A stretch of DNA of 64,000 bases, from the NCBI GenBank assembly GCA_963855995.1, contig OY979724.1, positions 14,073,032 through 14,137,031 on the forward strand, in the 5' to 3' direction. The notes under the pieces are model-generated. The model made no database searches, was not told the origin of the DNA, and saw only the letters and a list, made by a program, of their open reading frames with translations. This document shows, piece after piece, positions 1 to 10,324 of this stretch (position 1 is the first letter of the stretch; every line of letters starts with the position of its first letter). Both the position numbers and the translations under genes were made by a program. The DNA is from Muricea muricata. Lineage: Eukaryota; Cnidaria; Anthozoa; Malacalcyonacea; Plexauridae.

Positions 1-400
1 CTTACTGGACCTCTAGGAAGAACAGTTTAGAACTGATAGAGCTATCCAGTATAAATAAAGTTAGTTTAGTTTAGGTTTCCTCCTGTAGTAACGCTGGATC
101 AATAAGAGATGATCCTTACTGGACCTCTAGGAAGAACAGTTTAGAACTGATAGAGCTATCCACTATCCAGTATAAATAAAGTTTAGTTTAGTTCAGGTTT
201 CCTCCTGTAGTAACGCTGGATCAATAAGAGATGATCCTTACTGGAACTCTAGGAAGAACAGTTTAGCACTGATAGAGCTATCCAGTATAAATAAAGTTAG
301 TTTAGTTTAGGTTTCCTCCTGTAGTAACACTGGATCAATAAGAGATGATCCTTACTGGGCCTCTAGGAAGAACAGTTTAGCGTAAATGAAGTTATTAAAC
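1..400. repeat. Tandem repeat, unit about 115-120 bp
   Basis: Just over three direct copies of a unit beginning CTTACTGGACCTCTAGG start near 1, 115, 236 and 351; the last is partial. Copies differ by a few substitutions and one short internal duplication (CCACTAT). The same unit recurs in inverse orientation at about 44010-44300 inside an IFT140 intron, so this is an interspersed family and not a local satellite. No coding potential is seen. It lies 3' of the last visible exon of the Ig gene, so probably in an intron of that gene. Confidence 0.9.
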
Positions 401-433
401 TATTTCAGAGTTCAGAAACATCTGCTTGCATAC

Positions 434-3400
434 CTCGTACGACTAACTCGACTGTGGTAGAGAAATCACCAACACCTGACGTGGAGTCACAGCGATATAT
501 TCCATCATCTACTTCGTAAACACCATTTATAATCAGTTGTCCTATGCTGCCAATTTTGTATCTTGGATTAGATCTCTCAATGCGCACGCCCTTGAAGTAC
601 CAAGTGTAGGTCACATTCACCTTCTTATCGTAACGTACGCCACTGTAGAGATAGGGGTGAGTCCCTTTAGATGCATACACGGTTACCGACTGATTCACCA
701 CAACTGTGGGGGCTAGGGAATAAAAAGGTGATGTTAAAAATGCTAGATGCGCGACCAGGATTCATAATAAGTATACGTCTTCGTCGAAGACTGGCAGTCG
801 AAAGCTCGCGTTAAAATAAATTTAACGATCAGAGAACGTTTTCAGAAACTTAAAATGTGATGTTTAGGAAAGGTTCAGTAACAAGCAGTATGAAATGCAG
901 TCTACAAGGGCCAGAAAAATCATCAAAATAATGACGTAAGTGACATGACGTCATTACTTACTGACTAGTTGCAGTATCCCTGGAGATCTATGCGTGTCCT
1001 CTATGGTCTTGCCATTGGCTGCGATACAAGTATACTGGGCGACATCACTATATTTGACTTTTTGAATAATGTAGGTGCCATTCTTGCCATTGTCGGGATT
1101 GTAGGGGTCCTTGAGGTCCCGCCCGTTCTTTTGCCATGTGTACGTAATGGGAGGAGAGCCCCTCGCCCTGCATTCGATCTTTGCCAGGCGGCCAAGCACG
1201 GCGTACACTATACCGGGGCCGTGATAAATATATGGTGGCATACCTAGGGAGATAACGGATTATGAGGTTAACTTTGTATTAACTTTTCTTCCAGGTTTTC
1301 AGGCACAAACAACGACAGCTTATTGTAGAATACTACCTACACTGGACCACTACGTTTGAGATATCTTTTTCAGGTAGTTCAGACACAAACCACGACAGCT
1401 TATTGTAGAATACTACCTACACTGGACCACGTTTGAGATATCTTTTTGAAGTAGTTCACACACAAACGACGATAGTTTATTTTTATAAAATTTCTGTACT
1501 CTTACTTTGGACATTAACGGCGGTATACGCCATATCTTCGCCACCATCATTCTTCGCAAAACATTGATACATTCCGCCATCAGTGTCCTGTTTCAACCTC
1601 GTAACGTTGAGAGTATAATTCCTGTAGTCTCTATACTGTTTGTAACTCATGAATATTCTCGAACTCTGTGATAACTTTACACCATTTCTGTACCACGTCA
1701 CACCAAAATTGACCCTGCTAAACGCGCCAGTCACCATGCATGTCAACGTCGTAAAGTTTCCAATGTGACGAACTTGGTCAGCGGGTTCCAAGGCTTTCAC
1801 AACGGGAGGGTCTAAACGAAACGATCCATAATTAACTGCGCGCTCCAGTAATTCAGATTAATAACATTTCATATCAACTGTACTCTATATTCACGCGCGA
1901 TAAATTACAGTATATTCAAGCTTAGAACGAGCAAAGCTACGTTCTGATTCGGAGAAAATACCACAAATTATTTTTAAGTCTATGCATGGCAGTCACCAAG
2001 GGCTGCTTTACGTGCACGCACGGAAAAGTTAAGCTCTGCTAAGTAGTTTGTACTGTATTTAACAAATGGAATCACTAAAGTATGCTAACTCGTATGGAAT
2101 GCTGAATTCTTTCCATCAAAACATTTGTTTATTTCAAATGTAATATTGAAATTGATTTAGACTTTTACGTGCGTGTACGTACGTGTGAAAAACGCGGAAC
2201 TGGAAAAAACCTTAACTCCAATAATGAACTTGAATTCGTTGATTCACGTAAAACCTCATAAAAGTGGCAGGAAGAGGATAGATTTTTGTTGCAAAACTTA
2301 CTAGCTTGCAAACACCAGTCATACATGCTGTAGATACCTCGACACATCTCATAAAAAGCTCTCAGACGTTACGACTCAAATTTAAAAAAAGCCCCTCAAA
2401 TTTCTAGCAACTGACATCATTTTCCTTATTCTACCTCATTATGAGAAGGAAATATGTCTTAAAAGAAGTTTGAAGAAGAAATGTGCATAAAAATCGAATT
2501 TCTCACATGGTTTTCTGAGATTTTTGCTAAACTACATCCAAATGAAACCACCGCAGTGGTAACAAAAAGTGATTTTACATTCTTACCAAGAACAGTGAGC
2601 GTGGCCTCAGGATAGTTGGTACTTAGTGCTCTTGTGAACGTACACCTGTATTTTCCACTGTCTGCTGTGTTCAGATTCTTTATTGTCAGCCTTTTATTAT
2701 GTGCTGAAAACACATACTTCGCATTACTTGGAAGTTGGCGATTATCTTTTTTCCACACTATAGTTGGCATTGGCCTGCAAAGAAAAGTTTACACCTTATC
2801 ACCAGGGCTCAAGATTAGCGGTATCCCGATATCCACAGGATACCAGATTTAAATTTTGGATACTAGGTATCATAGGCTTAGTATCCCGACAGGATACTAA
2901 AAAATATCGAAATGTTGGCGAAGTCCGTACATCGCGGGGGGAGTATTCGTCAAAATAATATTTTTTTCATTTGTCGCACGAAAACGGAATAATGTTAATT
3001 TCTGCCTGTCTATTTTCGGCAATGATTACCCAGAACATGACAGCCAATGGGTTTTAAATGTGATAGTGGCGCTGTAGTGAGTGTAGTATGTGCAGTACTA
3101 TGAAATTACACTAATTTTAAATATACTTATTACAGTTGCAAATATATGAAAATCTTCATTTTGTTTCTTGTTGAACAATCAATCATTATTTATTTCAGTG
3201 TACTTCCTTTACACACCTGTCTGGCAGTTATTTACTTTGTTTGGATACTGCTTATCAAAACACCTACTATCCAAATCTGGGATACTAAATTTCAAATAGA
3301 GATACTAGATTTTAAGACCCTAGTATCCACTTGGATACTGGTAAAAAATTCAAATCTTGAGCCCTGTCATCACCCAAAAAAACACAGACACTATCTAAGC

Positions 3401-6400
3401 ATAGGATGGATGGTAAAATTCAGTTCAAAAATTTTTTTCGTCTATCAAGTTGCTCACAAAATCTAATCTAAAGCATGTGAAGTTATCATGATTCAGCTAC
3501 CACAACCAGTAGCCCAGAAGACCATTAAGTAATATTTTAAAATTTCTAAGATATGTTCTTTAGCGGTTGATTTTTTTCCACTCTCAAGTCATTCATGTAA
3601 ATTATCAAGTTATTTCAAAATATTATGTCAAGTTACTAAAATGTGACACTGATCAGGGTGTTAGCCGGGCAGCCACCAGATCATATTAGGGATACCCACT
3701 TCAGAACTTGGATGGCTATATTTTCTTAGTATAAATTTCCAGGTGACCATTGATTTTCCAGCATTTTGACTCATCAAGATTAACTGTCTCTGAAGTGATA
3801 GTCAGTTTGCATTTTGCTGTTTTTTATAAAGTAATATATTTGAAGTGAATTTTTGCAAAGTTTTGTTGATTATTATTTGTAAACATCTGGAAATTTATAC
3901 TAAAACAATTAGTCACCTCAGGCTCGGTGAATACCAGCCTATATTCACTTCACCTTCGGCTCGGTGAATATAGACTTGTAATCACCTCGCCTTCGGTGGC
4001 CAATTGTTAAATAAACATCTATGGGCAGTCTAAAGAAGTATTTTCTTTAAAATAGCATCAACTTATAAGCTTGTAATATTTGTTGAATACTTCGATTTAC
4101 AGTTATATGCTGCTGAAATTATAAATTTAAGTGTAATCCTGCGACCACAAAAAAATTGTGGTAACATCCCAAATTTTATACGGCCAGATTTGGAAGACAA
4201 ACTGGGGACAAGAGGACAAAACTGGGGTCTTTTTATAATTAAAGGGAGCTAAATATAATTTATGTGAAGTTTTAAGTGAGTTCAAGATGTCATATCAGGT
4301 CAATAAACTTACTTTCCTGTAACCAAACACTCAAATGTAACTTCTTTCTCGCGTTGTAAACTAACACGTCTGTCCTTTGGACCCAACATGGCAGTTGCAA
4401 ATATATCTGATGAACTTGGATTAGCTAGAAGAAATTAATGCTTTGTTAGGGCAATCACAATGTTAATTACATTCACTAAAAATTTAAACCAAAATACATA
4501 TTCTTACAAAGTAATAGATCAGATATGTAATATATTTTTTATTTTGGCTTAGCCACAGAGGCAGGGTCACCACAACAGCGTGAGCATATTACTGTGGGCT
4601 TGTATTACCTATACCACCCTGTCAACATTCCCTATGGGAGGAAACCGGAGTACCCAGAGGAAACCCACGACTTTCGACAGAGCGTTGACTATACTCTTTT
4701 CACATGAGGACTGGATTCAAGTCCACCTTACTGGGGATCGAACCCGGAACCTTAGAGGTGAAAGGCGAGTGCTCGGACCACTACACCACCAAAGCCCCAT
4801 GACAAATATATACACAGGAAACAGCCAGTTTAATTAAACTGACTTGTCAAAGTATGAGATTTAGTTTAATTATAAATAGCAAAATTATCCCACTATAACA
4901 ATGAAATGGACATCTTACAGCGCACAGTCAACTTGATCGTCTCTCTTTGTTGTGTCAATGAGCCTAGTCGCATTTCACACGAATACCGTCCAGCATCGTT
5001 GAAACTCAGCTGTGCAATGTACAGATTGCCGTCCTCCGAAATACTGATACGATTGTTTTCTCGCAAATTTTGCCCCTTAAATTTCCAAATAAAGCTTGGT
5101 TTGGGATATCTTGAATGAGTGTAGCCAGAATAGATGTACTTCCAGCCTTCATACTGGGTTCCAGAGTCAGTGACATCACTCTTCCTTATACCATTGATGT
5201 CTAAAAGCAATGTTAATAGCCGGCATAAACACGCACACACATAAGACACAAAGGCAACAACTTAGTAACTTGTAAAAAACAAAACAAACTCTGAGTATCA
5301 TCATCTTGTTTGTTTCATTTTATATCAAATCAAACTGTCTGCGAGAGAAGGATTTTAGCAACTTGTAAGTAATAAAAATCTAAGTCAACATATTTTAAAT
5401 CATTTTCTACTTACATGCCAAACGCAACTCAGCCATGTTTGATAACAGTGACCATCTATTATCAGTTATCAAACATCTATAAAAACCATCATCTCTGGTG
5501 TAATCTGATGGATTAATGTTCAAAACCCCTGACACTGACGCTATAATTGGTGATCTGTCAGCTGGCAGTATTTTCTCGTTCTTTTTCCACTTGAAATAAG
5601 CCCTGTTGCCATCCCTGCTACCACCAACACATGAAAGGGAGGCACTTGATCCATCATATGCCAGTCCAAGACTATTTTCTAACGCTGGATTATTACTGAA
5701 GAACAATGCAGGATGAAGTCCTAGCAAATATTAATATTTGTGAGCAGGATAATAGAAGTGCTGGAATTCAAGTCGGCAACTCACAATATATTCTCGAATT
5801 CACTTGACAGAATACATAAAGTACTATATCAGACTAGTTGTTACACATTTTTACACACAAGAACGCTGAGGATGAAATTAGAGAAAGAATGAGAAATTGG
5901 AATGTAAAAAATTATGAGGTAAAAATTTAATTCTTTCTATCTCAAGGAAACATACCATGGACAATTTTTTCTTGTGGATTGGAAAAAAACTTTGGTGTAT
6001 AATGAGTAAATGGGTCAAATTACCTTAGCAACTTGAATAATAGCAAAAATAGCAAATGAACAAATATGCAGTCTGGAGCTAAAGCATGATTTGAACTGAA
6101 ATCATTAATGTTGTCATCAAGTACTTTGAAATGCGTTTATTTCACCAGATATCTACCCTGTGATACTTTTGTCAAAACACAGCTAAACTAATATTTATTT
6201 AAAACACTGTTTGTAACAATTAGACATGAATATGTTACAATATAAAACGACAAGATGGTGAGAGAAAAACGCCATAATTTCGTTTCAGTCTGGATGAAAT
6301 TATACAACAGTCTTATCAAATCTTTTTAGCAAGAGATATAAATCTAATAAAGCAAATTCGTTGTAGTCAGTTATTTCGATAGCGAAATATGTTTTTAAAC

Positions 6401-7222
6401 GGTATATACTCAAGACTTGTAACTTCGTTATCGTTATAAACACCAACGATTCAATATCAACGCACAATTTAATAATTCAATGCACAAATACAATATTTTT
6501 GAGTGCCATACATAGCTTCAGGGCTTTTAAACACAATATCAGATGAACCTAGACGAAAATCTCCACGAAATATGTGAAGATTAATACAAGGGGATAAAGC
6601 GGCGTATTTGAGAACGTTTTTCTACTGCAAATAGCTGTAGTATTTAAAGTTGGCCTTCTCGAATATCCTTGACCATTTAAAAAATATCATGAGTCCTAAA
6701 TCAGGTTACAATAACAAGCGTCATAATAGCGCTAAAAATAATCTTTCGTCAAAACGCTTTGCTTTGATATTATAAAATTTTGACAAGACATATTTTTGTT
6801 TGGAAATTTACAAAGACATCGGTGCTTTTGTTTCGGACACTTAGCCGTCTCAGCGTCGGTCCAAACCCTAACAAACTTTATATTAAAGAAGCGTATAATA
6901 TACGGCATTTTCCCACAGATATTAACTTTCTTTAATTCAGAAAGTTGTCCTAAAAAAGCAATTATACCACAAAACATATAAATCACCTAAATTTATGCAC
7001 CTGTTATAGCGTTTTCCAGTTTTATACATTGTCCCACAAAACATATTTATATCCCTCGTTATAAAACCACTTTGTTTTATTGATACCGTACGAACTTCGC
7101 TTTGAACAGAAACCCTAAACTTTACAAAATAATTTGTACTCACGTTTTGGAGGTTGTGTTGGATCGACACTGGAACAAACGACGAGCAAACATGAAAAAG
7201 AAACCAGGAATTTAAGCGCCAT
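434..7222 (-). CDS. Multi-Ig-domain cell-surface or secreted protein (5' part, 8 exons)
   Basis: Exon 1 (7222 to about 7142) starts MALKFLVSFSCLLVV, a clear signal peptide, and ends at a GTGAGT donor. Further exons are 5720-5415, 5200-4919, 4424-4313, 2774-2587, 1811-1506, 1243-962 and 712-434. All join in frame, and each Ig domain is bounded by phase-1 introns, as is usual for Ig modules. They encode six Ig domains with WKK, WKFKG, WYRNG or WQKNG cores and DxGxYxC motifs. Domain 3 is split over two exons by a phase-2 intron. Domains 2 and 6 keep the F-strand cysteine (YSC, YRC) but lack the B-strand cysteine. No transmembrane segment, FNIII or kinase domain is visible; the exon at 434 ends in a GTATGC donor, so the gene continues left of the window. 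The spacing and the look of domains 1-3 recall contactin/L1-type adhesion molecules, but a receptor kinase ectodomain is possible. Ig-type ectodomain: sure. Subfamily: not. Confidence 0.85.
2803..3366. mobile_element. hAT-type non-autonomous element (564 bp)
   Basis: The termini are inverted: the left end reads CAGGGCTCAAGATT and the right end AATCTTGAGCCCTG. Flanks are TTATCACC and TCATCACC, a 7-of-8 match to an 8 bp target duplication if the first C is shared. Internally it is rich in GGATAC/GTATCC motifs. No transposase is encoded. It sits in the intron that splits Ig domain 3 of the surrounding gene. Confidence 0.7.
3915..4010. repeat. Short hairpin repeat with GGCTCGGTGAATA motifs
   Basis: CTATATTCACTTCACC and GGCTCGGTGAATATAG face each other around a TTCG-like loop, with further half copies on both sides (CTCGGTGAATA, CACCTCGCCTTCGG). 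It forms a cruciform-capable unit of about 95 bp in an Ig-gene intron. The family is not identified. Confidence 0.55.
4556..4798 (-). mobile_element. tRNA-derived SINE-like element
   Basis: Read on the minus strand from 4798, the first 65 bp look like a tRNA: GGGGCTTTGGTGGTGTAG, an A-box (TGGTGTAGTGG) and about 40 bp later a B-box (GGTTCGATCCC) ending in CCCC. After it comes a body containing GGAAACCGGAGTACC-type sequence (seen on the plus strand near 4640-4670), a core I have seen in SINEs of many animals but cannot assign to a named family. It is too degenerate in the arms for a functional tRNA and lies in an Ig-gene intron. Confidence 0.7.
5721..7141. other. First intron of the Ig gene; nothing identifiable
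   Basis: AT-rich sequence between the signal-peptide exon and Ig domain 1. Short open frames at 6732-7170 overlap on both strands and show no domain or compositional sign of coding. No terminal inverted repeats or tRNA-like motifs were recognised. Confidence 0.6.
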
Positions 7223-7644
7223 TATTTTATGTTTCCAAGTCTATACCGAACAAGAGTCGTTGCTCTTTATATTTCCTGCTTTATTGGCGACAAAACCGCA
7301 GAGTTTAGCAACCATACGCCGTTGAAAGTTCACCAAAGACTACAAATGTTTTATATCCTGAAGCTGTTGTCAAAAGTCATTACACACTTCGAACCATGCC
7401 ACTTGTGTTTCGTTTAAAAACCAACGAGAAATCCACAAATTTCTTTGCGAGACCACAGCGCAATTACATAAGCAAGAATGTATAAATGCAAATGAGTTTG
7501 GCAACGAATTGATATCGGAAAATAAAGATTAAGTTTCGGGGGAGTGCTTTTCCTGCGAGTGTTTTGAGTGGGATGAATCTTGCCTTTCCAGCTTCTCATT
7601 GGTTTGAAAGTTAACAATTAACTCCAGTATCCGGTTCTTGCTGG

Positions 7645-7790
7645 CATGTTCTAAACGCTGGACTGGACTCGTTTGTTTATAGAACAAGGACTGGACTCAT
7701 TTTGTAAAACAGGGATTGGACTCATTTTGTAAAACATGGATTCAACTCGTTTTGTGAAAAAACATGAACTGGACTCATTGTGTGAAACAG
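7645..7790. repeat. Degenerate tandem repeat of about 30 bp
   Basis: Four to five imperfect units of the form GGACTGGACTCATTTTG followed by TAAAACA lie upstream of the Ig gene. An isolated related unit (CTGGACTAGTTTCTAAAAC) occurs near 8059. Confidence 0.7.
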
Positions 7791-7846
7791 GATTTACGCG
7801 GCTATCGCGTTGGACAGGATTGACACACCTATCGCGTTAAATACTA

Positions 7847-7991
7847 GGGAGGTTTAGCAAAGAGACGCGACGTCAATGCGACGTAAAATGCCGTGATTGC
7901 CCATCTCCAGATTTGCTCACGGCCTTTCCACATCGTTTTTACCTCGCTTTGGCGTTGTCAAAGGCGTTTTGTCGTCTTTGCTGAACCTCTC
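7847..7991. mobile_element. 145 bp MITE with TA target site
   Basis: The left end GGGAGGTTTAGCAAAGA and the inverted right end GAGAGGTTCAGCAAAGA are near-perfect terminal inverted repeats. TA lies on both sides, which suggests a Tc1/mariner-type element. The interior carries inverted ACGT-containing segments and no coding capacity. Confidence 0.7.
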
Positions 7992-8308
7992 TATTAACGA
8001 AAGGGGGGAGCCGCGGCTCCCTCACCCCCCCCTCTGGCTACGTCCCAGGTGTGAAACAGACTGGACTAGTTTCTAAAACATGGACATTTTAACACCAGCT
8101 AACATATTATTCAGTAACCAACATTACGGTTATTTAGAACAAATTTGCAGGTGACTTTTGATTTTCCAGCATTCTGAATGTAAAGGCTCAAGTCGCTGGC
8201 CAAATAATTTTTTGTAAAGTTGTGTTGATTGAAATAAAAACAATAGTTTTATTTGGATCACGCAAATTATATTTTCAGATGTTTATGATAAAACTTATGC
8301 AGCACGTT

Positions 8309-8562
8309 AATGACAGCAGCCTATATATAGATACATGTGCGCGTGGCAACAGTGCCTAACTGGTCGTAATTCAATTATTCAACCACAACAAGTGCAATAA
8401 CAGAGCATGACATATATATATACAAATCAGAGATACTATATTATCACAATTTGTATATATATACGTGATGCTCTGCTGTTGCGCTAATTGTGGTTGAATT
8501 ACGACCAGGTAGGCACTATTGCCATGCGCACATGCATCTATATATAAATAATGCTGTCCTAA
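8309..8562. mobile_element. Long foldback element
   Basis: Two arms of about 110 bp are inverted copies; both contain CTGGTCGTAATTCAA and a GTGCGC-TGGCAA segment, and they meet at a TATATATA-rich centre near 8440. Part of one arm recurs at about 9946-10045. It is non-coding and its superfamily is not determined. Confidence 0.7.
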
Positions 8563-8925
8563 TGATGGTCTGATTCGAAGATACAGGGTTTTATCACTTA
8601 TGGTCTGGGGGCCGCTTCTACCCTCCCCTATATTTCGAACCAGAGGTGGTGGAGTTATGATACAGAGAGTTGAGGGAGCCAATTCGATGCCGTTGTCGAA
8701 AGGCAACCGCATTTGGTTGGTTGTCGAAGCTCCAAGTTCCACCTTTTGGAACTTTTTAATTTAAATTTATTACGCTAGCGTGCAATCTCTTATGATGCTT
8801 TTCAATAGCCCTAATGTAAGTGGTATCATGCGTAATTCTTTTCAATTATTTATTTGAATTTTTTTCGCCAAAAAAAAAATGCTTCCCACCGGTAAGAAAA
8901 ACCATAGCATTTTGAGCACGGTGTT

Positions 8926-9405
8926 TTGTTCAATTTTTTCGATAACTTTTTAGAAATGTTATTTTCTCCATTTCCCAAAAATTTTGCCAGTGCGGTTGAC
9001 AAGGAAATAAAAGATTTTTCTTTATCAGACTGCATGATACAAAGAAGTTGTCAAATTTTGACGATTTTTTTTTCTAAAAAAATTTCCAAAATAGACCAAA
9101 AGATACTTTGGAAAGAGTTAACTCTTACACTAGATGAAAACTATTTAATGCAAGGGCAGAAATTGATCCTAGCCACTTTTGTTGAGTCATTTGTACTTGA
9201 GCACTGGATTACGGTCGTTATGAGGCTCCGGCAAGTTGGTTTTAAGTTGTCTAAACGTTCTAGCCTATGCTTAATTCTTAAAACTGACCAAAGCCATAAC
9301 GATTTTTCGCAAAGGCAGGTATTGTTTCAGGACTCAATGATTGATTCTGATGGATACACATTGTCTTTACCACTAGACTATGTTAGTTACCACTTTCCAT
9401 CTTAG
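8926..9405 (+). CDS. Unrecognised open frame, 159 codons (doubtful gene)
   Basis: This is the longest uninterrupted frame in the gene-poor 7.2-13.3 kb stretch that is not explained by a repeat. The product begins MFNFFDNFLEMLFSPF and has mixed hydrophobic and charged character without cysteine spacing, signal peptide or a domain I recognise. There is no obvious splice-site context. It may be a chance frame, an exon of an unknown gene, or decayed transposon coding sequence. No function is proposed. Confidence 0.2.
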   Translation: MFNFFDNFLEMLFSPFPKNFASAVDKEIKDFSLSDCMIQRSCQILTIFFSKKISKIDQKILWKELTLTLDENYLMQGQKLILATFVESFVLEHWITVVMRLRQVGFKLSKRSSLCLILKTDQSHNDFSQRQVLFQDSMIDSDGYTLSLPLDYVSYHFPS

Positions 9406-9945
9406 TTACCACTTTAACTGGGGTAAGAATTATTATAGATATACACGCTAGATTAAATCAAAGTTATTCGAAGCCATTCGCGAGCTTTTAGGTCGCATTT
9501 CATCGAATAATATTCTAATCATACTCTGTCGAGGAAGATCTTGAAGTTGCTTTTGAGTGTAATTACATTTTTAAATGTATGTACAGATTTATTTCTAAAT
9601 AAATCCAATTGAGTCTTTTGCAATATCACAAATAACAAAAATGGGTAAGGTCAAAACTTGAGCATATAGTAGGTTTCTGGTGCTACGAATTTTAAAAGCC
9701 TATAGTTTTGTAAGTAATAAAACATTTGAACAATAAATGTGTATTGAAATCAGCCTTCTCTCATACTCGGAGAAGACCTTGTAAATTCTGATCAAACGTA
9801 CATTTCCAAATTTAATGACCCAGCTTTGGGCGTTTAATATATATAATTGAAAAAAACAGATCACTATTTAAATCTAATGTCGAAGAACAACATTATTGCT
9901 GAGGCACTACAGAGACGATAAGTATGAAAAAAAATATATATATAT

Positions 9946-10045
9946 ATATATGATAAAACTTATACAGCGCGTTAATAACAGCAGCCTATACATAAATGCA
10001 TGTGCGCATGGCAATAGTGTCTACCTGGTCGTAATTCAACATACT
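9946..10045. repeat. Single-arm copy of the 8309-8562 foldback element
   Basis: About 95 bp beginning TGATAAAACTTAT and ending CTGGTCGTAATTCAA match one arm of the foldback element upstream with scattered substitutions. A (TA)n tract precedes it. A short inverted pair (ATACTCTGAAT / ATTCAGAGTAT) follows at 10040-10078. Confidence 0.65.
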
Positions 10046-10272
10046 CTGAATGGTAACATGTTGTATTCAGAGTATATATTTTGTTGTTCATTTCATCATA
10101 TTTTCTGCTGGTAAAGGTTTTCTAGGAAATTTTCTGCCATGTGGGAAGGGGGATTTAATTTCTGTTAATTACAGGACAGCTAGCCAAACAGCTGTCCTGT
10201 AACTAACAGAAATTCTGTCCAAACAGCTGTCCTGTAACTAACTTCAAATTTCATCTTTATGGGAGATTGATG

Positions 10273-10320
10273 TTGCCCATAAATTATTGTTTAATACCAT
10301 TATGTTAGATTGTGAAATTG
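10273..10320. repeat. 48 bp direct repeat, copy 1 (copy 2 at 12037-12084)
   Basis: Both copies read TTGCCCATAAATTATTG through to TTGTGAAATTG with no difference seen. They bracket the SAM-gene fragment plus the hAT element. The distance without the hAT is about 110 bp, suggesting a small tandem duplication older than the insertion. Confidence 0.8.
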
Positions 10321-10324
10321 AATG

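Noticed and set aside
1-400. CRISPR array
   Set aside because: Units are contiguous direct repeats of about 115-120 bp with no unique spacers, in an animal genome.
4733-4798. Functional tRNA gene
   Set aside because: A- and B-box-like motifs exist, but the body continues as SINE-like sequence and the acceptor stem is not convincing.
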